NCBI GenBank assembly: GCA_964464965.1
Contig: CAYXHM010000005.1
Span: 213,013 to 277,012 of the forward strand
Reading direction: 5' to 3'
DNA: 64,000 nt
Source: UBA5543 sp964464965
GTDB lineage: Bacteria > Bacteroidota > Bacteroidia > Chitinophagales > Chitinophagaceae
Shown: piece by piece, positions 50,075 to 59,579 of the stretch
Position numbering within the stretch: position 1 is the first letter of the stretch
How the letters are laid out: every line of letters begins with the position of its first letter
Made by a program: the position numbers and the translations under genes
Notes under the pieces: model-generated
Told to the model about the DNA's origin: nothing
The model's database searches: none
What the model saw: the letters and a program-made list of their open reading frames with translations, nothing else

Positions 50075-51228
50075 CTGAATCTTCTGCAATAATACTGGAT
50101 AAAGATGCTATGCAGCAAAACTGGAATTTTCTGCGTGCGTATTTCGGTACGGAGAAAAAGTTAAGCGCAGTAGTAAAAGGCAATGCCTACGGCCATGGTA
50201 TAACCACATATGTGCCCCTGGCTGAGTTCTGCGGGGTGAATCATTTCTCCGTGTTCAATGCCGGAGAGGCATATAAGGTGCACGAGGTGGCAAGAGAGGA
50301 TACGACGATAATGATTATGGGCGCTATGGAGGATGAAGACATACACTGGGCTATTGCTAATGATATTGAGTTTTATGTGTTTGATATACACCGGCTGCGC
50401 CGGGCTGTGGAAATAGCACAAATGCTACGTAAAAAAGCTATAGTACATATAGAGGCAGAAACCGGTATGTACCGTACAGGTTTTGATATCAAGCAAATGC
50501 CGGAAGTAATAGAGGAGCTGCAACAGCATAGCGATTTGTTGTTGTTTAAGGGCTTATGTATGCACTTTGCAGGTGCTGAGCATGTGAGCAATTATGTACG
50601 GATGAAGCACCAGAAGGTTTTGTTCAGGAAAATTCTGAAGTTGTTTAAAAATGCAGGTCTTCAGCCTGAAATGATACATACCTGTTGTTCCGCGGCGGCT
50701 ATCCGTTTCCCGGATATGCATTATGATATGCTGAGGATAGGCATATTGCAATACGGTTTCTGGCCCAGCCCGGAGATGATGGTAACCTATATGAGTGAGC
50801 AACACCTGATGGATTCCAGTTCACCTTTGAAGAGGGTGATACGGTGGGAAAGCCGTATAATGAGCATAAAGAAAGTGCCTAAGGGTGCCTTTGTTGGTTA
50901 TGGCTATACCTACCTTGCAGAAAGCGATATGTCTGTAGCCATAGTGCCGGTTGGCTACGCACACGGTTTCAGCAGGGGATTGAGCAACTCAGGCAGGGTA
51001 CTGATAAACGGGTATATGCTGCCCGTGATAGGTATTGTAAATATGAACTGTATAGCGGTAGATGTTACCCAGGCTACGGATGTAAAACATGAAGATGAAG
51101 TTGTGCTGATAGGCAGGCAGGGAGAGCGGGAAATAAGTGTGGCTTCTTTTGGTGAAATGAGCAGTCAGCTTAACTATGAGTTACTGACAAGATTGCCCGC
51201 TAATATTCCCAGGTTGGTCAAGGCCTAA
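50071..51228 (+). CDS. alr: Alanine racemase
   Basis: PLP enzyme making D-alanine for peptidoglycan; 385 aa. The PLP lysine is in LSAVVKGNAYGHG (near residue 36), and a catalytic Tyr in FVGYGYTYLAESD. The N-terminal barrel has GLCMHFAGAE and the C-terminal beta domain MLPVIGIVNMNCIAVDVTQA. It starts inside the stop of the M20 gene (ATGA) and its stop overlaps that of the convergent O-methyltransferase by 4 bp. Confidence 0.93.
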   Translation: MTESSAIILDKDAMQQNWNFLRAYFGTEKKLSAVVKGNAYGHGITTYVPLAEFCGVNHFSVFNAGEAYKVHEVAREDTTIMIMGAMEDEDIHWAIANDIEFYVFDIHRLRRAVEIAQMLRKKAIVHIEAETGMYRTGFDIKQMPEVIEELQQHSDLLLFKGLCMHFAGAEHVSNYVRMKHQKVLFRKILKLFKNAGLQPEMIHTCCSAAAIRFPDMHYDMLRIGILQYGFWPSPEMMVTYMSEQHLMDSSSPLKRVIRWESRIMSIKKVPKGAFVGYGYTYLAESDMSVAIVPVGYAHGFSRGLSNSGRVLINGYMLPVIGIVNMNCIAVDVTQATDVKHEDEVVLIGRQGEREISVASFGEMSSQLNYELLTRLPANIPRLVKA

Positions 51229-51890
51229 GTTACTACGGCCAGCACCATGCCATCATATTCTTTTGCGCCCACGTTCTGTAGTATTATGGCAGTAACAGCT
51301 TTGTTATCTGCCAGTGAGCTGTTAAGCCGGCGCACGCCCTGTACCTTCTCATCAGGGTGGTTTTCATCCAGCACCTGCCCATTCCGTATAACGTTATCTG
51401 CAATGATGATACTGCCAGGCCGACTGAGTTTAATAGCCCATTCAAAGTATTCAGTATAAGGTTGCTTATCTGCATCTATAAATATCATATCGAAAGGAGG
51501 TAAGCTTTCTGATGCCAGTTGGGGCAATATATCCAGTGCTTTGCCTACGCGTATTTCTATTTTGTCTTCAAGGTTGGCGTAAGCTATGTTTTGCCGGGCT
51601 ACTTCAGCATAGACAGGGTCAATTTCCAGGGTGGTTACCTTGCCGCCATCCGGCAAGGCGTTGGCCAGCCATATGGTGCTGTAGCCGCCCAGCGTGCCTA
51701 GTTCAAGTATATTCTTAGCATTGCACATCCTGGCAAATACCTGCAACATCTTACCCTGTACGGGCGATACATTCATCAGTGGTATGCCTGCTTCTTCCGT
51801 GGTTTGTTCTGCGTGTTGCAATGCATCTGTTTCGGGTGCCAGCAGGTCGCCTATATATTTATCTACAGCGCTGAAAATATCCTGGTTCAT
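51225..51890 (-). CDS. O-methyltransferase (class I, catechol-type)
   Basis: 221 aa SAM-dependent methyltransferase. SAM site ILELGTLGGYSTIWLANALP, second acidic region VTTLEIDPVYAEVARQNIAY, metal/substrate FDMIFIDADKQPYTEYFEW, and SIIIADNVIRNGQVLDENHP. Matches the bacterial methyltransferase_3 (caffeoyl-CoA OMT-like) family, which needs a divalent metal. Substrate unknown. Confidence 0.9.
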   Translation of the reverse strand: MNQDIFSAVDKYIGDLLAPETDALQHAEQTTEEAGIPLMNVSPVQGKMLQVFARMCNAKNILELGTLGGYSTIWLANALPDGGKVTTLEIDPVYAEVARQNIAYANLEDKIEIRVGKALDILPQLASESLPPFDMIFIDADKQPYTEYFEWAIKLSRPGSIIIADNVIRNGQVLDENHPDEKVQGVRRLNSSLADNKAVTAIILQNVGAKEYDGMVLAVVT

Positions 51891-51922
51891 AATGCTGCTT
51901 CATCGCAAAAACCAAGCCAAAG

Positions 51923-52576
51923 TCAGCCAAGGGTTTTGTTGTATAAAGCTTCCAGTCTGCCGCTGAATATATGCTGGTATTCGTGCAGCCTGCCATAGCA
52001 GGTGTGTACCTGCTCTTGTACATGTGCCGTCCATGCAGCATCTTTTGCCGCCTGTATGTTTAAAAGGCAAGCATACAGCCCTGATGAGGCGGATGACAGA
52101 AGACTGCTGAAAGCCATGGCTGCATCACCCTGCGCAGATTTAAGGCCTGTATCATATACCTGCATGGCCATAGGGATGATCTCAAGACAAGTACCACACA
52201 GCTTTAGCATAGTATTGGTAGCACCTTCCAGTGTTTTTGCAGCCTGCTGTTTCAGGTTTTCTTTTTTATCAGTATCTGTTTCCGCGTCGCGCAGGGAGCG
52301 GAGGCGCAGCATATTTTCTATGGTCGCAGCATCTGCCTGCATAATACCCTCCAGCATAGCCAGGTATTTGTTTTCCAGCTGTTCCTGTACTTCCAGTACA
52401 TGGGCATGTACAGCAACATACTTTTCTTTAGCCGCGGTAAGCTTGCATACAGATACCAGTATCTGTGTAGCGGCTATTGCCCCCAAAGCAGCACTGGCAC
52501 CCGCACCCGTCATGCCGGCACCTTTGCCAAATTCATTCAGTAAATCACGCGTGGTTAAGTCAAGCATTTTATTCAT
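51923..52576 (-). CDS. Cyclodeaminase/cyclohydrolase (FTCD-C) family protein
   Basis: 217 aa, all-helical, matching the C-terminal domain of formimidoyltetrahydrofolate cyclodeaminase: TRDLLNEFGKGAGMTGAGAS, AALGAIAATQILVSVCKLTA, a helical core, and MAFSSLLSSASSGLYACLLN. Stand-alone members act in folate or histidine metabolism, but the partner FTCD-N domain is not here, so the exact reaction is uncertain. It lies 32 bp upstream of the O-methyltransferase. Confidence 0.8.
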   Translation of the reverse strand: MNKMLDLTTRDLLNEFGKGAGMTGAGASAALGAIAATQILVSVCKLTAAKEKYVAVHAHVLEVQEQLENKYLAMLEGIMQADAATIENMLRLRSLRDAETDTDKKENLKQQAAKTLEGATNTMLKLCGTCLEIIPMAMQVYDTGLKSAQGDAAMAFSSLLSSASSGLYACLLNIQAAKDAAWTAHVQEQVHTCYGRLHEYQHIFSGRLEALYNKTLG

Positions 52577-52612
52577 ATACTCACTTGTATTTGCAGGATG
52601 TTAAGGTACAAA

Positions 52613-52643
52613 AAAGCCCCCAAAGCAAATGCTAAGGGGGCTT
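52613..52643 (-). terminator. Terminator of dnaA
   Basis: AAGCCCCC and GGGGGCTT pair around AAAGCAAATGCTAA. On the minus strand the stem is followed by a T-run, 28 bp after the dnaA stop. Confidence 0.8.
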
Positions 52644-52670
52644 CTGTTATGTTTGTAATGTTTTTTATCC

Positions 52671-54155
52671 TTACAAGCTGGCCAGTTGCACTTTCTGTTG
52701 CAGTTCCAGCACGCTTTCTTTATACTCGTTGTCTGTGTCCATCAGGTTTTCAACCGTCTGGCAGGAGTGTATTACGGTTGTGTGGTCAAACCCGCCAAAG
52801 TGTTCACCTATGTTCTTAAGTGAACTTTTGGTGAATTTCTTGGCCAGGTACATGGTTATCTGCCTTGCCTGCACCACCTCGCGCTTGCGGGTTTTTATCA
52901 GCAGCTTATCGTAAGACAGGCTGAAGTAGTCACATACCATCTTCTGTATGTTCTCTATAGTTAGCTCGCGGGCAGAAGTTTTTACAAAATTCTTCATTAC
53001 CCTTTTTGCCAGCTCTATATCTATTTCTTTCTTGTTCAGTGTAGCCTGAGCAAACAGGGCTATCATAGCACCTTCCAGTTCACGCACATTGCTTTGTACG
53101 TTATAGGCTACATACTTCACCACTTCTTCTGGCATTACCAGCCCTTCGTGGCGCATTTTCATTTCCAGTATGGCCTGGCGTGTTTCAAACTCAGGGGGTT
53201 GTATATCTGCATTCAGTCCCCAGCGGAAACGGCTCAGCAATCTTTCCTGCATACCATCCAGGTCTTTGGGTGGTGTGTCGCTGGTCAGTATTATCTGCTT
53301 ACCACTCTGGTGCAGGTGGTTGAATATGGCAAAAAATACATCCTGCGTTTTTGCCGCCGGAACAAAAAGATGAATATCGTCCAGTATCAGTACATCTATC
53401 AGTTGATAGAAGTTGATAAAGTCGTTTATCTCGTTGTTTTTAGAATGATCTATAAACTGGTTGATAAACTTTTCTGCACTTACGTATAATACGGTCTTGT
53501 TAGGGTGCAGGCGGCGTACTTCATTGCCTATAGCCTGTACCAAGTGGGTTTTGCCCCAACCTACACCACCAAATACTACCAAAGGGTTAAACGATGTAGC
53601 ACCAGGCTTTTGTGCAACGTGCAGGCCTGCACTGCGGGCCACCCTGTTACAATCGCCTTCAACATAATTATCAAACACGTAGTTGCTGTTCAGTTGCGGG
53701 TCAACCTGCATCCTCTTCAGCCCCGGTATGGCATATGGTGTTTTAATATTGTTGGGGTCGTCCCATTTCAGGGGCATGTCCACATAGTTATTGTCTTTTG
53801 CAGGACTATTTCGGATACCGCCGGGCATATTTACAGATGCCTGGTTGCGCTGGTTTCCGCCGCCGTCCATTACAATTCTATATTCCAGTCTGCCTTCTTT
53901 ACCTAATATACGTTTGATGGTTTTACCCAGCAATTCCACATAATGTTCTTCCAGCCATTCGTAAAAAAACTGGCTGGGTACCTGTAGTGTTAAAATACTG
54001 CTTTGCAGGGATACCGCTTTAATGGGTTCAAACCATGTTTGAAATGTGCGCCAGTTTACATTGTCCTTTATTATCTCTACACAATTGCTCCATACGGCCT
54101 CTGCCTCGTTATGAGACGAATTGTCAGAGTAGGAATTGTAAATATCTTTATTCAT
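52671..54155 (-). CDS. dnaA: Chromosomal replication initiator DnaA
   Basis: 494 aa. Domain I at ~20-95 (VWSNCVEIIKDNVNWRTFQT), a variable linker at ~100-145, AAA+ domain III with Walker A FGGVGWGKTHLVQAIGNEV and Walker B VLILDDIHLF, sensor RLLSRFRWGLNADIQPPEFE, and domain IV with the DNA-binding signature GEHFGGFDHTTVIHSCQTV. It recruits the replication machinery to oriC. Divergent from nhaA across a 557-bp AT-rich gap that holds DnaA-box-like sites. Confidence 0.97.
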   Translation of the reverse strand: MNKDIYNSYSDNSSHNEAEAVWSNCVEIIKDNVNWRTFQTWFEPIKAVSLQSSILTLQVPSQFFYEWLEEHYVELLGKTIKRILGKEGRLEYRIVMDGGGNQRNQASVNMPGGIRNSPAKDNNYVDMPLKWDDPNNIKTPYAIPGLKRMQVDPQLNSNYVFDNYVEGDCNRVARSAGLHVAQKPGATSFNPLVVFGGVGWGKTHLVQAIGNEVRRLHPNKTVLYVSAEKFINQFIDHSKNNEINDFINFYQLIDVLILDDIHLFVPAAKTQDVFFAIFNHLHQSGKQIILTSDTPPKDLDGMQERLLSRFRWGLNADIQPPEFETRQAILEMKMRHEGLVMPEEVVKYVAYNVQSNVRELEGAMIALFAQATLNKKEIDIELAKRVMKNFVKTSARELTIENIQKMVCDYFSLSYDKLLIKTRKREVVQARQITMYLAKKFTKSSLKNIGEHFGGFDHTTVIHSCQTVENLMDTDNEYKESVLELQQKVQLASL

Positions 54156-54712
54156 ATAGTGGCAAACAGTTCGATCTTAAATTTAACCATGTTTCTTTTT
54201 AAAAACGACAAGAGATAACTTTTTAACGGGAATTTCTATAAAAGAGACCCGGAAAATTATCATTTACTCACCGATAGTTTGTTGTTTGAAAAAAGAATAC
54301 TGCTACTCAGAAAACACCTTTACTTGCATCTCCAATAATTATTCTGAAGCAGGAGGACGAAATTGCTAACATTTTGTTGAAAAAACAAATTGATTTCAGT
54401 TTGTTTGTTTCCGCAGAAATACAGAGTGGGGGTAAACAAGGTCAACTGGTATTTTTTGAATTAATGGTATATTATTCTGTATTTATCATGATAAGATTGC
54501 GTATATTATATTGATGACAAAAAACATTCAAAATATAAGGTGTTTTGGTTGTGAAAACTTCATGTTTTTGTTATCATATATTACCCACACATTTTCTTGT
54601 CTTAATAATCAGCCAGTTATGAATGTGATAACACGATAATAATGCACACCCATATGGTTTTATCCATACAGACGCCCCCTGTTATACATATCGTTTACGT
54701 ACTTTTGCATGC
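54156..54712. other. AT-rich dnaA-upstream region, candidate oriC or dnaA control region
   Basis: Gene-free gap between dnaA and nhaA. TTACCCACA (54581-54589) and TTATCCATA (54660-54668) each differ by one base from the DnaA box TTATCCACA; TTATACATA (54682-54690) is one off the relaxed TTATNCACA. The segment around 54455-54545 is very AT-rich (for example TATATTATATTGATGAC), as a DNA-unwinding element would be. In Bacteroidota oriC is not always beside dnaA, so this is a candidate only; auto-control of dnaA would look the same. Confidence 0.35.
54700..54707 (+). promoter_or_regulatory. -7 promoter box of nhaA
   Basis: TACTTTTG, an exact TAnnTTTG match, ends 5 bp before ATG 54713. The transcript would be leaderless, or translation would use ATG 54731. 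Confidence 0.5.
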
Positions 54713-55906
54713 ATGAAGGTAAAACGCAGGATGTCTTACATCAACAGGAAAATTTTATCGCCATTAAAAGAATTTTTTCATGACAGCCGTGCAGTAGGTA
54801 TTACCTTGTTGTGCTGTACCATCGTTTCTATCATTATCAGCAACAGTGCCTGGTCAGGCCAGTACATCAGTTTCTGGAATACTGAAATAACTATGCCTGC
54901 CCCGGACATTCATCTGCCGCATACGCCGTTGCATATTATTAATGATTTTTTGATGGCTATCTTCTTCCTGTTGGTAGGCATAGAAATAAAGCGTGAATTG
55001 CTGGTGGGCGAGTTGTCAAGTATTAAGAAATCGCTGCTGCCTATAGTTGCCGCTATTGGTGGTATGGTGGTACCTGCTACTATATATTTATTATGGACAG
55101 GCGATAACCAGATATTCAGCAGGGGGTGGGGAATTCCAATGGCTACAGATATTGCGTTTTCACTGGCTGTGTTATCTATGCTTGGTGGCAGGGCTACTTT
55201 TTCACTCAGGGTATTTTTAATGGCCCTCGCAATAATAGATGACCTGGGGGGAATACTTACCATAGCCATTTTTTACACTGAAAAAATTGATTTCCAGTTC
55301 CTGGCTACAGCAGGGGCTATGCTATTTGCACTGGCTATGCTCAATCTTTTAAAGGTAAGACGTTATTATATATATATGATATTGGGCCTGTTGCTATGGT
55401 ATTTCTTTTTTAATTCAGGTGTGCACGCCACTTTAGCTGGTGTGTTGCTGGCGTTTACCATTCCTATGCATAAAGTAGAAGAGTTGGAACATCATCTGCA
55501 CGACCCTGTAAATTTTATAGTGCTTCCCCTTTTCGCCCTGGCCAATACGGCCATTGTGTTGCCTGATACTTACGGGCATATTTTCAGCTCGCCTGTGCAC
55601 CATGGTATAGTTACCGGGTTGGTGATAGGCAAACCATTGGGCATTTTCCTTTTTAGCTGGCTGGCCGTAAGGTTTGGAATTTCCGTGTTGCCGGAAAAAA
55701 TGAAGTGGAACGAAGTGCTGGGTATGGGTATGGTTGCCGGTATAGGGTTTACTATATCTATATTCATGTCAACATTGGCATTCGCCATACCGGAAATACA
55801 AATAACAGCCAAAGTTGCGGTTATGATAGCCTCTGTAGTCTCCGGCGTTTTGGGTTTCTTAATGTTGAGATTCCTTGGTAAGAAGAAAGCTGACTTGCCT
55901 AAGTAG
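54713..55906 (+). CDS. nhaA: Na+/H+ antiporter NhaA
   Basis: 397 aa, about 12 transmembrane helices. Family motifs: IIISNSAWSGQYISFWNTEI in the first helix, AIFFLLVGIEIKRELLVGEL, the transport-site DD in FLMALAIIDDLGGILTIAIF, and helix 4 WGIPMATDIAFSLAVLSMLG. Pumps two protons in for one sodium out under alkaline or salt stress. ATG 54731 (MSYINRKIL) is a possible alternative start, since the first ATG is only 5 bp from the promoter box. Confidence 0.94.
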   Translation: MKVKRRMSYINRKILSPLKEFFHDSRAVGITLLCCTIVSIIISNSAWSGQYISFWNTEITMPAPDIHLPHTPLHIINDFLMAIFFLLVGIEIKRELLVGELSSIKKSLLPIVAAIGGMVVPATIYLLWTGDNQIFSRGWGIPMATDIAFSLAVLSMLGGRATFSLRVFLMALAIIDDLGGILTIAIFYTEKIDFQFLATAGAMLFALAMLNLLKVRRYYIYMILGLLLWYFFFNSGVHATLAGVLLAFTIPMHKVEELEHHLHDPVNFIVLPLFALANTAIVLPDTYGHIFSSPVHHGIVTGLVIGKPLGIFLFSWLAVRFGISVLPEKMKWNEVLGMGMVAGIGFTISIFMSTLAFAIPEIQITAKVAVMIASVVSGVLGFLMLRFLGKKKADLPK

Positions 55907-55996
55907 TCAAACTTGTTTATATATACTTCGTATTAATGTTTATTTGTTGCTAAGGGTTATGTTATAAGGAAATTGGCATCAGTGCTTATAAATAAG

Positions 55997-56023
55997 AAAA
56001 GGATAGCTGAAAGCTATCCTTTT
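55997..56023. terminator. Bidirectional terminator between nhaA and tRNA-Gln
   Basis: AAAAGGATAGCT and AGCTATCCTTTT pair around GAA; A/T tracts on both sides allow use by nhaA and by the minus-strand tRNA. Confidence 0.8.
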
Positions 56024-56029
56024 CTCGAG

Positions 56030-56100
56030 TAGTCCGACAAGGATTCGAACCTAGACAGACAGTACCAAAAACTGTAGTGCTACCATTACACCATCGGACT
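56030..56100 (-). tRNA. tRNA-Gln (UUG)
   Basis: 71 nt on the minus strand. Acceptor AGTCCGA pairs with TCGGACT, discriminator A, no encoded CCA. The anticodon stem ACAGT/ACTGT carries the loop TTTTGGT, whose centre is TTG. The T-arm contains GGTTCGAATCC. The D-arm is GTGTAATGGTAGCAC. A terminator hairpin follows at 55997. Confidence 0.96.
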
Positions 56101-56175
56101 AAACCCCCATAAGGGACTGCAAAGGTAAATATCAGGAATAAAACACCAAAACTTTTTTTGGGAATATTTTTCATT

Positions 56176-56183
56176 TACGTTTG
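56176..56183 (+). promoter_or_regulatory. -7 promoter box of mrdA-rodA
   Basis: TACGTTTG, an exact TAnnTTTG match, lies 33 bp before ATG 56217. Confidence 0.45.
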
Positions 56184-56216
56184 CAATAGGGTCGTATTTC
56201 AATCATTTTCATTAAG

Positions 56217-58235
56217 ATGTCGTTTGCATCAACACCACGCAGATACGTTATTTGGTCTATATTCATCGGTATTGCTCTTGTAATACTGATCAAGCTGTTT
56301 TTTTTACAAATATTTAATGAGGAGTATAAAGTATTAGCCAATGATATAGCAATTACCCGTAAGGTGATATACCCCCCACGTGGAGTGATATATGACCGGA
56401 AGGGCAAAGTAATGCTGTATAACGAAGTAGTGTACGACCTTGTTGTTACCGCCTACGAGGTGCCAAAAGATATAGATACCGCAACGCTGTGCAATGCGCT
56501 GAATATAGATAAGGCTACATATGAAAAATTATTTCATCGTGCTGCTGTAAAGAATGGCCCTCGCCGCAAAACGGCCATGATAGAACAACTGACACCTGAG
56601 CAAACAGCCCGCCTGCAGGAAAATATGTATGCATTTCCCGGCTTTGAGCTTACAGAGCGTTATATCAGAACTTATCCCGACCCTTACGCAGGGCTGGTTT
56701 TAGGTTATATAGGAGAAATATCACCATCTAAACTAAAACAGGATGACTATGCTTCTTACCGCCAGGGAGATTACCTTGGTATAAACGGGTTGGAATACAC
56801 TTACGAAGATGTGTTGCGTGGCCAGCGCGGTATTCATTACCTGGAGCGTGATAATTTTAACAGGCCTACAGAGCCCTACCTGAAGGGTAAGCTGGATACT
56901 CCGGCCGTGGCAGGCCGTAGCCTGGAACTGTACCTTGACGCAGAATTGCAGGCATATGGTGAAAAGCTGATGGCCAACAAGCTGGGTAGCGTAGTGGCTT
57001 TAGACCCTAAAACAGGCGGCATACTGGCTATGGTGAGTGCACCATCTTACGACCCCAACCTGCTGAAAGGCAGTGAACGGTCGCGCAACTTTGCTAAAAT
57101 GAGCCTGGATGCTACCAAGCCTTTGTTTAACAGGGCTATAAAGGGAGAATACCAGCCGGGCTCAACCCTCAAGCCCATGACTGCGTTGGTGGCGCTGGAT
57201 GCGGGCGTAATTACACCCTCTTTTGGTTTCCCCTGTGGTGGCGGGTATTACAATTGCGGCAGGCGTATTGGTTGTACCCACTCAGGAGGCGGGCACGCTG
57301 CTAACCTGCGGCTGGCTTTAGCCAACTCATGTAATGCTTACTTTGTACACATCCTGCGCCTGCTGGTAGATGCTAAAAAATACGGGAATGTAAAAGCAGG
57401 TGTGCAGCGCTGGCATGATTACTACTACGATTTTGGCTTTGGCCACCCTACAGGGGTAGACCTGCCTTATGAAAAAGGAGGATTATTGCCGGATTCCAAT
57501 ACTTATAACAATATGTATAGAGGTAACTGGAATTCCTGTAATATGCTGTTTGTAGGTATGGGGCAGGGTGAAGTAGCGCTTACACCGATACAAATGGCCA
57601 ACTCTTTATGCATCATCGCTAACAAAGGATATTATTATACACCACACCTTGTAAAATCAATAGGCGGTAATAAAAACGATACATTGCTGGCAAAATACCT
57701 CGTAAAGCACAAAGTGACCAATATACCTGACACGGTTTATAATATAGTAGGGCTGGGTATGCAGGATGTGGTGGAACACGGTACAGGCCGCGTAGCCATG
57801 CTACCGGGTGTAAATGTATGCGCTAAAACAGGTACGGTAGAAAACAAGGCGATAGTCAACGGGCAGGTGGTGAAGATGAAAGACCATTCTGTATTTGTTG
57901 CCTATGGCCCGCGCGAAGACCCGAAAATAGCTATAGCCGTAATAGTAGAGAATGCCGGTTTCGGCGCTACATGGGCCGGGCCCGTGGCCAGCCTGATGAT
58001 GGAGAAATACCTGCATGACACGATAGCCACCAACAGGAAACACCTGGAAACAAGGCTGTACAATGCCAACCTGATTAATCAATATGTTTATACTATAGAC
58101 TCTATACAAAGGCTGAAAGACAGGCGGCGATACGAAACCAGGCTGGAGAGAACCAGGCTGGCAGACAGTACACAGCATGTAAGAGATTCTGTGCGGATAC
58201 AGAGATGGTTTAATAAAACATACGGAATAAAGTAA
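56217..58235 (+). CDS. mrdA: Penicillin-binding protein 2 (elongasome transpeptidase)
   Basis: 672 aa bitopic membrane protein that cross-links peptidoglycan during elongation. Transmembrane helix at ~11-30 (VIWSIFIGIALVILIKLFFL), then the pedestal domain. The transpeptidase domain has STLK (QPGSTLKPMTALVAL) as SxxK with the nucleophilic Ser, SCN (LANSCNAYFVHIL) as SxN, and KTG (CAKTGTVENKA). The C-terminal tail is charged. It forms a pair with rodA 2 bp downstream; mreB, mreC and mreD, often upstream of this pair, are not in the window. Confidence 0.95.
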   Translation: MSFASTPRRYVIWSIFIGIALVILIKLFFLQIFNEEYKVLANDIAITRKVIYPPRGVIYDRKGKVMLYNEVVYDLVVTAYEVPKDIDTATLCNALNIDKATYEKLFHRAAVKNGPRRKTAMIEQLTPEQTARLQENMYAFPGFELTERYIRTYPDPYAGLVLGYIGEISPSKLKQDDYASYRQGDYLGINGLEYTYEDVLRGQRGIHYLERDNFNRPTEPYLKGKLDTPAVAGRSLELYLDAELQAYGEKLMANKLGSVVALDPKTGGILAMVSAPSYDPNLLKGSERSRNFAKMSLDATKPLFNRAIKGEYQPGSTLKPMTALVALDAGVITPSFGFPCGGGYYNCGRRIGCTHSGGGHAANLRLALANSCNAYFVHILRLLVDAKKYGNVKAGVQRWHDYYYDFGFGHPTGVDLPYEKGGLLPDSNTYNNMYRGNWNSCNMLFVGMGQGEVALTPIQMANSLCIIANKGYYYTPHLVKSIGGNKNDTLLAKYLVKHKVTNIPDTVYNIVGLGMQDVVEHGTGRVAMLPGVNVCAKTGTVENKAIVNGQVVKMKDHSVFVAYGPREDPKIAIAVIVENAGFGATWAGPVASLMMEKYLHDTIATNRKHLETRLYNANLINQYVYTIDSIQRLKDRRRYETRLERTRLADSTQHVRDSVRIQRWFNKTYGIK

Positions 58236-58237
58236 AG

Positions 58238-59560
58238 ATGCCTAACACTAACAAATCGGTTCTGAGCAGGGTAGATGGTATAACACTGATGTTATACCTG
58301 GTATTGTGTTTTATTGGTATGCTGGCTATTTTCTCTGTCGAGTACCGTAGTACAGACCCTACTATATTCATGATGAGCAAGAGCCACATGCGCCAGTTCA
58401 TATGGCTGTGTATATCCTTGTTCGCTGGTATTATTATCCTGTTTACAGACAGTAAGTTCTTTTCCTCTTTTGCTTATTTATTTTATACCATAGGTATATT
58501 CCTGCTGGTGCTTACCGTGTTTATTGGCGTGGGGGTAAAAGGCTCTGCATCCTGGCTGGGTTTTGGCAGCGTCAAGTTTCAGCCGGGGGAGGTTTGTAAA
58601 ATATTTACATCCCTCGCTATAGCAAAGTTCCTCTCATCGCCGGAGACAAATTTCAGCACTCTGAAACACAGGCTTATAGGAGCAGCGTTAGCATTAACCC
58701 CCGCTGTGTTAATTGTATTGCAGCAGGAAACGGGCCTTGCACTGGTGTACCTGGCATTTTTCCTGGTAATGTACAGGGAGGGGCTGCCCCACATTGTACT
58801 GATACTGGCTGTGTCTGTAATAGCACTGACGCTGGTTACGCTGCTGGTTGAAAAAACTTTATTGCTATATATTGTTACTGGTGTTGCAATATTGGTGGGG
58901 GTATTATTAAGAAAAGCGCTGAAGAAGGATATGACGGTGCGTATAGTGTTGGCAGGCACATGGCTGATATGTATCCTCTTTTCGCAATTTGCAGTTCCCT
59001 TTGTATTCAAGCATGTCTTGCAAAAACACCAGATAGAAAGGATATACACTACCCTGGGGCAAGAAGTGCCGGACGACTACCTGGCGCTGGAAGACAGGGG
59101 CAAGAAGCGTGGTGGAAATATATCAGGCTACAATGTGTGGCAATCGAAAATAGCTATAGGCTCGGGTGGTTTTTTAGGTAAAGGTTTTCTTAATGGTACT
59201 TCAACAAAAAACGAATTTGTACCGGAGCAGAATACCGACTTTATTTTCTGTGCAGTGGGCGAACAGTTTGGCTTCGTGGGCAGTGCAGTACTGATACTTA
59301 TATACCTTGGGCTCATGTTACGCGTGCTTGTATTGGCAGAGCGGCAGCGTTCCGTATTCAGCCGTGTGTATGGTTATTGTGTAGCGTCTATCTTTTTCAT
59401 ACACTTTGCTATCAATATATCCATGACCATCGGGCTGGCCCCCGTTATTGGTATAACGTTGCCATTGCTTAGTTATGGTGGTACGTCTTTACTGTCGTTC
59501 AGCGTACTGGTATTTATATTGCTGAAGCTGGACTCTGACAGGCAGGTAATGATAAGATGA
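58238..59560 (+). CDS. rodA: Rod-shape peptidoglycan glycosyltransferase RodA
   Basis: 440 aa SEDS-family glycosyltransferase with about ten transmembrane helices. Family features: GVKGSASWLGFGSVKFQPGE, QQETGLALVYLAFFLVMYRE, AIGSGGFLGKGFLNGTSTKN with the catalytic-loop Asp in PEQNTDFIFCAVGEQFGFVG, and GLAPVIGITLPLLSYGGTSL near the C-terminus. It polymerises lipid II and works with PBP2 (mrdA), whose gene precedes it by 2 bp. Confidence 0.95.
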   Translation: MPNTNKSVLSRVDGITLMLYLVLCFIGMLAIFSVEYRSTDPTIFMMSKSHMRQFIWLCISLFAGIIILFTDSKFFSSFAYLFYTIGIFLLVLTVFIGVGVKGSASWLGFGSVKFQPGEVCKIFTSLAIAKFLSSPETNFSTLKHRLIGAALALTPAVLIVLQQETGLALVYLAFFLVMYREGLPHIVLILAVSVIALTLVTLLVEKTLLLYIVTGVAILVGVLLRKALKKDMTVRIVLAGTWLICILFSQFAVPFVFKHVLQKHQIERIYTTLGQEVPDDYLALEDRGKKRGGNISGYNVWQSKIAIGSGGFLGKGFLNGTSTKNEFVPEQNTDFIFCAVGEQFGFVGSAVLILIYLGLMLRVLVLAERQRSVFSRVYGYCVASIFFIHFAINISMTIGLAPVIGITLPLLSYGGTSLLSFSVLVFILLKLDSDRQVMIR

Positions 59561-59565
59561 TGCCT

Positions 59566-59573
59566 TAACTTTG
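59566..59573 (+). promoter_or_regulatory. -7 promoter box in front of the MBL gene
   Basis: TAACTTTG, an exact TAnnTTTG match, ends 6 bp before ATG 59580 and covers the TTG that opens the longer frame. A leaderless transcript is possible; the gene could also be read from the mrdA promoter. Confidence 0.4.
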
Positions 59574-59579
59574 CAGGAT

